44,855 bases of DNA from Acidimicrobiia bacterium (lineage in GTDB: Bacteria; Actinomycetota; Acidimicrobiia; IMCC26256; PALSA-610), in contig DATBAK010000044.1 in assembly GCA_036271555.1 (NCBI GenBank), positions 1 through 44,855 on the forward strand. The letters are read 5' to 3'. Below are positions 24,924-31,968 of this stretch, one piece after another (position 1 is the first letter of the stretch; every line of letters starts with the position of its first letter). A program made the translations under genes and the position numbers. The notes under the pieces were generated by a model that saw only the letters and a list, made by a program, of their open reading frames with translations, searched no databases and was not told the DNA's origin.

Positions 24924-25687
24924 TCCGGTTTGCGCTTCTCCGCGAACGCGGCGACACCCTCGGCCGCGTCCTCGGAGCTCGTCGTGACCGTGAGCATCGT
25001 CTGGAGGTACGCGAGCGCGGCGTCGGAATCCGGCTGTTCGAGCACGCGGTAGAAGGAATCGCGACCCCAGCGCATGATCAGCGGCGACTTCGACGCGAGC
25101 GTCGCCGCGAGCTCGTCGACCGCGCCGTCGAGCGCGTCGACGGACACGACGCGCGTCACGATGCCGAGGCGCTCAGCTTCGCGCGCGTCGACGCGGCGGC
25201 CCGTCATCATGAGCTCGAGCACGCGCTTTGGCGGCAGCGTGCGCAGCAACGGCACGGTGATCATGTACGGCCAGAGCCCGACGTCGATCTCCGGGGTGCC
25301 GAAGATCGCGTCGTCGGCGGCGACGATGAGGTCGCACGCGCACGCGAGTCCGAACCCGCCCGCGAGCGCGTAGCCGCGGACGCGCGCGATCGTCGGCTTG
25401 CCGAGGCCGTACATCGTCCGGAACAGCTCGGCCAGCAGACCACGAGCGTCGTGCGCCGCGGCGGGACCGGCGTTGTCGGCGATGCCGCCGAGATCCGCGC
25501 CCGCGCAGAACGCGCGATCGCCGGCGCCGGTGAGCACGACGACGTGCACATCGCCGTCGTCACGCGCGCGCCGCATCGAGTCGAGCAGGCCCTGCATCAC
25601 CCCGAACGACATCGCGTTGCGGCGCTCGGGTCGGTCGATCGTGACCCGGGCGATCGCCCCGTCGACCTCGTAGCGAACCTCGGTCAT
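24908..25687 (-). CDS. Enoyl-CoA hydratase
   Basis: A 259-residue crotonase-fold enzyme. It contains IDRPERRNAMS, oxyanion-hole GAGDRAFCAGADLGG, VRGYALAGGFGLACACDLIVA, and the acidic stretch FGTPEIDVGLWPYM that carries a family catalytic glutamate. It ends with AFAEKRKPEWKGR. First gene of the run followed by the carboxyltransferase, biotin carrier and second hydratase. The ATG at 25687 is supported by homology and by TACGAT 8 nt upstream; the longer open frame upstream is not homologous. Confidence 0.92.
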   Translation of the reverse strand: MTEVRYEVDGAIARVTIDRPERRNAMSFGVMQGLLDSMRRARDDGDVHVVVLTGAGDRAFCAGADLGGIADNAGPAAAHDARGLLAELFRTMYGLGKPTIARVRGYALAGGFGLACACDLIVAADDAIFGTPEIDVGLWPYMITVPLLRTLPPKRVLELMMTGRRVDAREAERLGIVTRVVSVDALDGAVDELAATLASKSPLIMRWGRDSFYRVLEQPDSDAALAYLQTMLTVTTSSEDAAEGVAAFAEKRKPEWKGR

Positions 25688-25695
25688 CGGCGCGC

Positions 25696-25701
25696 ATCGT
25701 A
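25696..25701 (-). promoter_or_regulatory. -10 box TACGAT for the enoyl-CoA hydratase operon
   Basis: TACGAT on the minus strand is 8 nt before the ATG at 25687 and would start the four-gene acyl-CoA carboxylase run as a leaderless transcript. Confidence 0.57.
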
Positions 25702-25770
25702 CGGTCACCGTCCCCGAGACGCGAACAGCAGGAGCGGAGCGAGCACGCGACCTGCCCACTCCCATGCCGC

Positions 25771-25827
25771 GTCACGGAGCGGCGAGCGTCTGCGGGCCGG
25801 GTATCCCGGCCCGCAGCGAGCGCGACC
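25771..25827 (-). repeat. Family A element interrupted by a perfect hairpin
   Basis: An inverted family A copy whose two halves (GTCACGGAGCGGCGAGCG and GCGAGCGCGACC) are separated by a 27-nt hairpin at 25790-25816. Its arms CTGCGGGCCGGG and CCCGGCCCGCAG are perfectly complementary around TAT. The copy at 34095-34127 lacks this insert. It lies in the divergent gap before the DUF5317 gene. Confidence 0.75.
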
Positions 25828-25841
25828 ACAAAGATGGCTCC

Positions 25842-26678
25842 GTGTCGTTCCTCGGGCTCGTGGTGCTCGTCGCGGCGATCGTCCCCCTCGTCACCGGCGG
25901 CAGCTACCGCCGGCTTGCCGACGCGCCCTGGCGCGGGGGCGGACTGCTCGCGCTCGGCCTCGGCCTCCAACTGCTCCTCGACACCGGCCTCGTCCCGAAG
26001 TCGGCGTGGCACAGCGTCGGCTTCGGCATCCTCGTCGCGTCGTACGTCGTGCTCGTCGGCTTCTGCGGGGGCAACATGCTCGTGCGGGGCATGGCCGTCG
26101 TGCTCATCGGCGTCGCGCTGAACGGCTTCGTCATCACGATCGACCAGGGCATGCCGGTGAAGATCCCGCCGGACTGGCAGACGTCGAGCCCGGTCGGCGC
26201 GACCGTGAAGCACCATCCGCGCGCAGCGGGCGACCACCTGCTCGCGCTCACCGACGTCATCGTGCTGCGCAAGCTCGACGCGGTGATCTCCTTCGGCGAC
26301 CTCATCATCGCCTTCGGCCTCATCGACGTGACGTACTGGGCGAGCCGGCGCACCCGGCGGGCGCGCACCGGTACACCACTCGCCGAGAAGCACGCCGACG
26401 CGACCCCGGTCGTGCGCGAGGTGCTCGAGCTCCCGGCCCTCCCGACACCGACACCGACACCGACACCGACATCGCCGACACCGACACCCGCACCGGCACC
26501 GGCGCGGCGACCCGATCGGACGCGACCGCCGCGCCCCGTGCGCGTCCGTCAGCCCGCGCGTGTGCCGGCCGAATCGGCTGCGCCTCCCGAACCGGAATCG
26601 GAGCCGGCCACCCGCTCAGGCGCGGGCGGCTCGATGTCGGCGATCAAGGAGGCGCTCGAGCGCCTCGAGCGCCCGTAG
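25842..26678 (+). CDS. DUF5317-like membrane protein with Pro/Thr-rich tail
   Basis: A 278-residue protein. Residues 1-175 hold about five transmembrane helices and the DUF5317 hallmarks: TGGSYRRLADAPWRG near the start, NGFVITIDQGMPV, a KHH stretch and a final ISFGDLIIAFGL. The tail from about residue 195 is cytoplasmic or external low complexity: TPTPTPTP and PAPAPA repeats, then Arg/Pro-rich sequence. The GTG at 25842 is preferred; AAAGAT lies 6 nt upstream as a weak leaderless -10. Function of the family is unknown. It ends convergently, overlapping the next gene by 63 nt. Confidence 0.75.
   Translation: MSFLGLVVLVAAIVPLVTGGSYRRLADAPWRGGGLLALGLGLQLLLDTGLVPKSAWHSVGFGILVASYVVLVGFCGGNMLVRGMAVVLIGVALNGFVITIDQGMPVKIPPDWQTSSPVGATVKHHPRAAGDHLLALTDVIVLRKLDAVISFGDLIIAFGLIDVTYWASRRTRRARTGTPLAEKHADATPVVREVLELPALPTPTPTPTPTSPTPTPAPAPARRPDRTRPPRPVRVRQPARVPAESAAPPEPESEPATRSGAGGSMSAIKEALERLERP
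26444..26510 (+). repeat. CCGACA/CCGGCA short tandem repeat inside the DUF5317 gene
   Basis: Hexamer repeats of ACACCG with minor changes encode the TPTPTP and PAPAPA segment. The six-base unit keeps frame, so copy changes would only alter tail length. Confidence 0.75.
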
Positions 26679-27797
26679 GTTGTAGACGTACCCGGGGCTC
26701 GAATACAGGGCCTCGAGCGCGGCGCCGGAACGGTCGGCGTCGCCTCCGGTCAGATCGTCGAACGCACTCGCGACCTTCAGGGTCTGACTGGCGATCGCGA
26801 CGGGCGCGTTCGACCCCCGCGTCTCGCGCGCGCCGCGCGGCTCGCCGGCGACGATCTCGGCGGCCGACTGCAACGGCTCGATGCCGCGCATGAGCGCGGC
26901 GGTGACCGCGGCGACCTCGCCGGCGTCGGCGCGGGTGCCCGGGGCCGGCTCGTCGAGCGTGACCTGACCGATGTGGTGCAGCCGCGCCGCGGTCTCGAGC
27001 GTCTGGAGGTGCGCGTCGTCGAGGTCGAGCTCGCGTCCGATCGCGGTCGCGAGCTCCGTGACGCGTTCGGCGTGACCGTCGGGCACGAGTCCGCCGAGCT
27101 CGGGAGCCATCGCGAGCGCCTCGATCGTCTGGCGATAGGTCCGGTTGATCGACGCGAGCCGGTCGAACGAGTACCACGTCGCGAGCAACGGGATCGAGAA
27201 GAGCAGCGGACCCCAGACGCCGAGGTCGCCGCGCCCGTTGACGCCGCTGTAGCCGATCGCCATCAGCACCGTGCACGATCCCAGCGCGGTCCACGCGACG
27301 TTTCCGCTGCCGACCAGCCCGCTGTGGCGGTGGGTGACGAAGCGCAAGAGCTCGTCGACGAGCAGCGCGGCGACGACCGTGACGACGAGCGCGCCGAGTA
27401 CCGCGCCGAGGTGTGCGCGCGCACCGAAGAGGTGGCGCGCGACTCGGAAGGCACCGAGCGCGCCGGCGGCGACGAGGACGCGCCAGACGCCGATCGCCAC
27501 GCGCGACGCGAGCGCACGTGGTTCCTCGCGCACCACGACTGCGACCAGCTCGGCGCCGAGCACGAGCGCGACGACCGCGAGTGGCGGGAAGCAGGTGACG
27601 ATGACGACGAGCACCGCGTACGACAGCGGCAGGCCGGTTCCGTCGCCCAGTCGCAGCAGCAGCAGCTCACCGAGCACGACGCCCGCGGCGAGCAGGATCG
27701 CGCCCGCGGCCGTCGAGTGCGGCTGCGCGATGCGCACGGTCACCGAGGCGACGATGCTGCCGGCGCCGGCGACGCCGACGCGATCGCGCGTGTTCAT
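26616..27797 (-). CDS. Membrane protein with degenerate HD domain
   Basis: A 393-residue protein with about seven N-terminal transmembrane helices (residues 10-205) and a C-terminal helical domain of the HD/HD-GYP fold (about 235-393). The fold is recognisable from GHAERVTELATAIGRELDLDD and ETAARLHHIGQVTLDEP, but the metal-binding His-Asp pair reads His-His and the GYP region is absent. It is therefore probably not a phosphodiesterase and may bind or regulate. The ATG overlaps the stop of the upstream HD-GYP-like gene (ATGA); the two share architecture. The 3' end overlaps the convergent DUF5317 gene by 63 nt. Confidence 0.75.
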   Translation of the reverse strand: MNTRDRVGVAGAGSIVASVTVRIAQPHSTAAGAILLAAGVVLGELLLLRLGDGTGLPLSYAVLVVIVTCFPPLAVVALVLGAELVAVVVREEPRALASRVAIGVWRVLVAAGALGAFRVARHLFGARAHLGAVLGALVVTVVAALLVDELLRFVTHRHSGLVGSGNVAWTALGSCTVLMAIGYSGVNGRGDLGVWGPLLFSIPLLATWYSFDRLASINRTYRQTIEALAMAPELGGLVPDGHAERVTELATAIGRELDLDDAHLQTLETAARLHHIGQVTLDEPAPGTRADAGEVAAVTAALMRGIEPLQSAAEIVAGEPRGARETRGSNAPVAIASQTLKVASAFDDLTGGDADRSGAALEALYSSPGYVYNLRALEALERLLDRRHRAARA

Positions 27798-29152
27798 CGC
27801 GCCCGCTCGCCCGCGTCGTCGAGCAGGTCGCCGAGGCCCGCCGATCCGAGGCCGGCGCGCGGCGGTGCGACCTCCCAGTCGGGTTGCGGCGTGACGGCTT
27901 CGACCGGACGCACGACGCCGCGTCGCTCGAGCACGCGGATGAGCGCGGCCGTGCACTCGGGGTGGAACTGCGTGCCCGACTTGTCGAGGAGCTCCGCGAT
28001 CGCGACCTCGGTCGGCAGCGCGAGACGATACGAGCGCGTCGACGTCATCGCGTCGAACGCGTCGGCGACCATCACGATGTAGGGCTCGATCGGATGCTTC
28101 GCGTGATCGGGTTGGTACACGGTGTGCGAACTCAGCGACGACTGCGCGACCGGCGCGAGGAAGTCGATGTGCGAGAGCATCTGCGCGGAGACGGCTTCGT
28201 GCATCCGCACGCGGGCGAACTCTTCCGCCGTCAGCTTGCCCGGCTTGTTCAGGAGATGGTTCGGCACGACGAGCTTGCCGATGTCGTGCATGAGCGCGGC
28301 GAAGCGCAGTCGTTCGAGGCGCGCGGGCGTGAAGCGCAGCTCCTCACCGATCAGCCGCGCGTACTCGGCGACCCGTTCGGCGTGGCCCGCGGTGTAGCGG
28401 TCCTTGGCCTCCAGCGCGCGCACGAGCATCTGCACGGTGTCCTCGTTCGCCGCCTTCACGTCGAGGTACGACGCGAACGTGTCGCGCGCGACGAGGATGG
28501 GGACGACGAGGAGCACGACGACGGCGGGACCGACGTCGAGGTACAGCCGGCCGAGGCAGACACCGACGAACGCGAACGGAACCGCCTGCGCGAGCGAGGG
28601 CCCGAGGCCGTGCGCGAGCTCGCGTACGGGTCGACCTTCTTCGACGACGTACGAAGCGGCGAGCAACGTCCAGTTGATCAGCACGAATGCGATCGTCGCG
28701 GGTACCGCGGCGACCAGCGCGGCGGGCATCTCGGTCGCGGGCCAGTGCGGCATCGCGTCGAACACGAGCGCCGACGCGGCGTACGCGAGCGCGAAGACGC
28801 CCGCGTTGAACGCGATCCAGCCCCGTTTCCCCCGCCGCAGGTTCGGCAGGTACAGCGCGCTCGACACGCCGACGAGCAGCGGACCGAGGAGCGAGCCGTC
28901 GTGCGCGAACACGACGATCGCGGCCGTGCAGATCATGAGGCTCGCGCTCACGGCGACGCCGTTCGGCAGCACCACGCCGCGATGCTCGCTGAAGACCATG
29001 AGCGCGCCGAAGAGCACGAGCGGGAGCGCCGCCGGCGCGGGACGCAGCAGCGCGCACACGACCGCCGCGACGATCCCCGCACCGAGCACCGCCGCGGTGA
29101 GCCCGCGCAGCTGCGAGGGGAAGGTCGACACTGAGCTCTTCTCGGGTTGCAA
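27794..29152 (-). CDS. Membrane HD-GYP-like protein with altered GYP motif
   Basis: A 452-residue protein with about eight N-terminal transmembrane helices (to about residue 235) and a C-terminal HD domain of the HD-GYP group, whose active members cleave cyclic di-GMP. Seen: TAGHAERVAEYARLIGEEL, ALMHDIGKLVVPNHLLNKPG, RMHEAV, and VADAFDAMTSTRSYR. The HHExxDGxGYPxGL stretch is replaced by SSHTVYQPDHAKHPIEPYI, so GYP and one His are lost. The TTG start is supported by GGAGG at 5 nt. It is 48 nt downstream of a tiny hydrophobic ORF and coupled to the degenerate partner downstream. Confidence 0.82.
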   Translation of the reverse strand: MQPEKSSVSTFPSQLRGLTAAVLGAGIVAAVVCALLRPAPAALPLVLFGALMVFSEHRGVVLPNGVAVSASLMICTAAIVVFAHDGSLLGPLLVGVSSALYLPNLRRGKRGWIAFNAGVFALAYAASALVFDAMPHWPATEMPAALVAAVPATIAFVLINWTLLAASYVVEEGRPVRELAHGLGPSLAQAVPFAFVGVCLGRLYLDVGPAVVVLLVVPILVARDTFASYLDVKAANEDTVQMLVRALEAKDRYTAGHAERVAEYARLIGEELRFTPARLERLRFAALMHDIGKLVVPNHLLNKPGKLTAEEFARVRMHEAVSAQMLSHIDFLAPVAQSSLSSHTVYQPDHAKHPIEPYIVMVADAFDAMTSTRSYRLALPTEVAIAELLDKSGTQFHPECTAALIRVLERRGVVRPVEAVTPQPDWEVAPPRAGLGSAGLGDLLDDAGERAR

Positions 29153-29200
29153 CGTTGCCTCCGGAGGGAGGCGGCAGGGCCTCGACGGGCGGTTGCCGGC

Positions 29201-29290
29201 TCAGCGACGCGACCAATTCGCGCCGCCGGCGAGCAGCACTGCCATGAGACTCGAAGCCATGACCGTCAAGCGGACTTTGGTCCTCTTCAC
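29201..29290 (-). CDS. 29-residue hydrophobic peptide ORF upstream of the HD-GYP-like gene
   Basis: A GTG preceded by GGGAGG at a 6-nt spacing opens a 29-codon frame: a basic N-terminus (KRTKVR), a hydrophobic core LTVMASSLMAVLLAGG and a polar end ANWSRR. It resembles a bare signal or membrane peptide. The near-ideal ribosome site argues for translation. It may be a leader peptide or a small membrane protein linked to the HD-GYP pair. No homologue is recognised. Confidence 0.55.
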   Translation of the reverse strand: MKRTKVRLTVMASSLMAVLLAGGANWSRR

Positions 29291-29302
29291 CAGGTACCTC
29301 CC

Positions 29303-29480
29303 GAATTCGTTCGGCGTCCCGCCGCTTCGCTGTTCCGGCGGACTGCTTCGCTTCGCTGAGGTGGTGAGTCGTTCGTCCGCCCGGCTCGAGACCCTGCCGT
29401 CTGCTTCCGGACGCGTGCGTTCCCTGGCTGCTGCCTCCCCTGACTCCCCGAGCCGGCTGGTCGGGTGAGTCACATCAGTC
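29303..29480 (-). ncRNA. Candidate structured 5' leader of the HD-GYP-like operon
   Basis: This 178-nt stretch has no gene. On the minus strand it offers CCGGCTCG (29449-29456) paired with CGAGCCGG (29381-29388), which encloses a purine-rich internal region with a CGTC/GACG hairpin. There is also a GTCCGCCG/CGGCGGGAC hairpin (about 29317-29345), and CCGAA/TTCGG directly before the Shine-Dalgarno of the tiny ORF. It could be a riboswitch or attenuator. I could not match it to a known class. Confidence 0.4.
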
Positions 29481-29609
29481 TCACCAGCAACAGGACGGGA
29501 CGCAAGGGGCGAACCGACACATTGGCGCAGCGCGCGAACCCGCCCACGGAGGGCGAGCCGCAGTGGTGATCCGCCGGCCGAATGCCGCGCTCCGCCGCCG
29601 GACCGGCCG

Positions 29610-29615
29610 TAGTGT
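29610..29615 (+). promoter_or_regulatory. -10 box TAGTGT for the gene at 29623
   Basis: TAGTGT is 7 nt before the ATG at 29623 and supports that start over the ATG-like start 60 nt upstream. Confidence 0.57.
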
Positions 29616-29622
29616 CGCCACG

Positions 29623-30327
29623 ATGGGTGACGACGCGGACGCCGACGCGGGCACGCTCGACACCGATGGCCCCGAGCCACTCGACCTGATCGCCTTCGAG
29701 CGCGAGCTGTGTCGGCTCCCGGACGTGTCGGTGGCCCGGCTCGTGGCCGACGACGTGGGCCGCATCATCGAGGCCCACATCATCGCGGCGCCGACGAAAC
29801 ACCCGAAGCAGATCGTGCGCGACGTGCAGTCGGTGCTGCTCGCCGAGTTCGGCGTCGAGCTCGACCGCAAGGTCGTCTCGGTCGTGCAGCTGGGCGACGC
29901 GGATCTCGGCGGGGCGCCCGGCGACGACCGCAGCGGCCCGGCGCGGCCGTCGATCGTGTCGATCCAGGGCGAGACCAACGGGCTGCGGAGCCTCGTGCGG
30001 GTGACGCTCGGCGACGGCGACGGCGAGGCCATCGGCAGCGCGCAGGGCTCGATCGCGACGACCGCACGCCACCGGTTGGTCGCCGACGCGACCATCGACG
30101 CGCTGCGCCGGCTCGATCCCGCGGCCGAGTGCCTCGATGTCGAGCACGCGCAGGTCGTGCGCGTCGGCGCGTCCGACGTCGCGGTCGTCACCATCGTCTT
30201 CGTCGTTCCGCCGAACGAGCAGGTCGTGTCGGGATCGGCGATCGTGCGCGCCAACCACGACGCCGACGCGGTCGCGCGGGCGGTGTTGGACGCCACCAAC
30301 CGGCGGCTCCCGCACTTCGATTCATAA
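29623..30327 (+). CDS. Unrecognised conserved-looking cytoplasmic protein
   Basis: A 234-residue soluble protein that I do not recognise. After an acidic start (GDDADADAG), residues 20-85 look like an alpha/beta unit (SVARLVADDVGRIIEAHIIA, HPKQIVRDVQSVLLAEFG). Residues 105-230 look like a second alpha/beta unit with alternating strands (SLVRVTLGDGDGEAIGSAQG, VAVVTIVFVVPP) and helices (ADATIDALRRL, ADAVARAVLDATNRRL). No catalytic motif, signal peptide or membrane helix is visible. Leaderless -10 at 7 nt. It is divergent from the HD-GYP operon and followed by a family A repeat. Confidence 0.75.
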   Translation: MGDDADADAGTLDTDGPEPLDLIAFERELCRLPDVSVARLVADDVGRIIEAHIIAAPTKHPKQIVRDVQSVLLAEFGVELDRKVVSVVQLGDADLGGAPGDDRSGPARPSIVSIQGETNGLRSLVRVTLGDGDGEAIGSAQGSIATTARHRLVADATIDALRRLDPAAECLDVEHAQVVRVGASDVAVVTIVFVVPPNEQVVSGSAIVRANHDADAVARAVLDATNRRLPHFDS

Positions 30328-30332
30328 TTTCT

Positions 30333-30416
30333 GGTCGGGCTCGCAGGCGGCGCCCTCCCCGACGCCTCCGCCCCACGCCGAGGTCGCGCGGCTCGCTCCG
30401 CTCACGCGCTGTGACA
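30333..30416 (+). repeat. Dispersed GC-rich element, diverged family A copy
   Basis: Begins GGTCGGGCTCGCAGGCGG and ends with GCGGCTCGCTCCGCTCACGC, matching both ends of the copies at 6336 and 12120 with a diverged middle. It occupies the 150-nt gap before the glycosyltransferase gene; the rest of that gap holds only the promoter. Confidence 0.65.
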
Positions 30417-30463
30417 GGCACGCCGGTCCGCGGCGCCCTGCGAAACGTGGGGAGCGAAGGAAA

Positions 30464-30469
30464 TAACGT
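30464..30469 (+). promoter_or_regulatory. -10 box TAACGT for the glycosyltransferase gene
   Basis: TAACGT is 8 nt before the GTG at 30478. Confidence 0.55.
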
Positions 30470-30477
30470 CGCGACCC

Positions 30478-31563
30478 GTGGCTCCCGTCGCGACGATCAT
30501 CTCGTTCCGCCTCGGCGGCGACGACGGCGTCGCGGTGGAGGCGCGCAAGTGGTCGGACGCGCTCGACGGCTTGGGCTTCGACGTGCGCAGGGTCGCGGGC
30601 GAGCTGCGCGGCACGATCGAGGCCGACGATGTCGTGATCCCCGACCTCGGGATCGGCGGCGGTGAGCCGGCTCGCGCCGACGTCGCGGCGGCGATCGCCG
30701 GCAGCGACCTCGTCGTCGCCGAGAACATCTGCTCGCTGCCGATGAACGCGAAGGCATCGCTCGCCGTGGCGGACGCGCTCGTCTCACACCGCGGCCGGGT
30801 CGTCTTCCACCATCACGATCTGCCCTGGCAGCGCACGACGTTCCGCGATCTGGAGGCCGTGCTGCCGCCGCGCGTCGAAGGCGCGCTGCACGTCACGATC
30901 AACCACCGCTCCCGGCGCGAGCTCGAAGCGCGCGGCTTCGCCGGCGCGGTGACGATCCACAACCACTTCGATCTCGACGCGGAGCCGGCCGACGCGCAAC
31001 GCGAGTCGGTGCGCACCACGCTCGGCTTCGGCCCCGACGACCTCGTGCTGTTCCATCCCGCGCGCGCGATCCCGCGCAAGAACGTGCCCGGCGGTGTGCG
31101 CTATGCCGCGCAACTCCAGCGCGTGCTGCCGGATCGGCGCGTGCGGTACTGGCTGTCGGGTCCCGCGGAGGACGGGTACGAGGACACGCTCGCGCGCGTA
31201 CGCGAACGCAGCACGGTGCCGATGACGCTCGGCCGCGTCGAGCGCGCCGCCGACGCGTACGCGGCGTGCGACGTGGTGGTGCTCCCGTCGACCTGGGAGG
31301 GCTTCGGCAACCCGACGATCGAGACGATCGCGGCGCGCCGCCCGCTCGTCGTGCACCGGTATCCCGTGCTCGGCGAGATCACCGCGTACGGGCTGCGCTA
31401 CTTCGACCTCGACGACGCGGCGCCGCTCGCACGCTTCGTCCGCGCGCCCGACTCGGGGCTCCTCGATGCGAACCTGCGCCGCGCGCGCGCCAACTTCTCG
31501 CTCGTCGATCTCCCGGCCGCGATCGAAGCCGCGTTCGTCGCGCACGGATGGCGGGCGTGGTGA
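30478..31563 (+). CDS. GT4-like glycosyltransferase
   Basis: A 361-residue GT-B fold glycosyltransferase. The C-terminal nucleotide-sugar domain shows LVLFHPARAIPRKNVPGG, RYWLSGPAEDGYEDT and the donor-binding stretch VVLPSTWEGFGNPTIETIAARRPLV, with the E-x7-E pattern of GT4 enzymes. The N-terminal half has VVFHHHDLPWQR, like acceptor-domain loops of mannosyl/glucosyltransferases. No membrane helix. GTG start with TAACGT 8 nt upstream; the stop overlaps the next small membrane gene (GTGA). Acceptor and sugar are unknown. Confidence 0.85.
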   Translation: MAPVATIISFRLGGDDGVAVEARKWSDALDGLGFDVRRVAGELRGTIEADDVVIPDLGIGGGEPARADVAAAIAGSDLVVAENICSLPMNAKASLAVADALVSHRGRVVFHHHDLPWQRTTFRDLEAVLPPRVEGALHVTINHRSRRELEARGFAGAVTIHNHFDLDAEPADAQRESVRTTLGFGPDDLVLFHPARAIPRKNVPGGVRYAAQLQRVLPDRRVRYWLSGPAEDGYEDTLARVRERSTVPMTLGRVERAADAYAACDVVVLPSTWEGFGNPTIETIAARRPLVVHRYPVLGEITAYGLRYFDLDDAAPLARFVRAPDSGLLDANLRRARANFSLVDLPAAIEAAFVAHGWRAW

Positions 31564-31838
31564 ACGAGGATCCGGTCCTGCGGCGCCGGGCGCGCGTCGC
31601 GAAGCTCGTGCAGATCGCGCAGCGCGCCGGTTACGGCTGCCTGCTCGCGGCGATGGTCGTCTTCGGCATTGCGGCCGCGACGAGCTTTCCCCACTGGGCG
31701 GTCACGACGTGCGTGGCCGCGCTCATTGCCGCGTGCGTGATCCTGCCGGTGCCGATCGTCCTCGGCTACGGCGTGCGCGCCGCGCAGCGCGACGAGGACC
31801 GGGCCGCCCGCGGGCTGCCCCCACGCCGCGGCCACTGA
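31560..31838 (+). CDS. Small two-helix membrane protein
   Basis: A 92-residue protein with two hydrophobic segments (about residues 20-42 and 48-72) between a basic N-terminus (LRRRARVAKLVQIAQRAGYG) and a charged tail (RAAQRDEDRAARGLPPRRGH). The GTG overlaps the glycosyltransferase stop (GTGA), so they are co-translated. I do not recognise a family with confidence. Confidence 0.72.
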   Translation: MNEDPVLRRRARVAKLVQIAQRAGYGCLLAAMVVFGIAAATSFPHWAVTTCVAALIAACVILPVPIVLGYGVRAAQRDEDRAARGLPPRRGH

Positions 31839-31845
31839 CCTCGCC

Positions 31846-31905
31846 GGTCGCACTCGCTGCGCTCGCCGCTCCGGCCGCCTCAGCCTCCGGGTCGGACCCG
31901 AATCC
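31846..31905 (+). repeat. Dispersed GC-rich element, family A copy
   Basis: Starts GGTCGCACTCGCTGCGCTCG and runs through GCCGCTCCGGCCGCCTCAGCC. It resembles the 5' two-thirds of the copy at 12120 and lacks the second palindromic core. It lies between the small membrane gene and the aldo/keto reductase. Confidence 0.7.
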
Positions 31906-31956
31906 GCCGGCGTCGCGCCGCGACCCGTCCGTTCCCGCGCCGGCGAACCGCAGCCG

Positions 31957-31962
31957 TACCAT
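31957..31962 (+). promoter_or_regulatory. -10 box TACCAT for the aldo/keto reductase gene
   Basis: TACCAT is 6 nt before the ATG at 31969. Confidence 0.57.
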
Positions 31963-31968
31963 CGCCGC

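Noticed and set aside
26444-26510. Phase-variable simple repeat
   Set aside because: The unit is six bases, so slippage would not shift the frame; it only changes a Pro/Thr tail.
29381-29456. Small SRP RNA (ffs)
   Set aside because: The minus strand has CCGGAAGCAG and CAGCCAGGG pieces, but the conserved symmetric loop and GGAA apical arrangement are not in the right order, and a Shine-Dalgarno and ORF follow at once.
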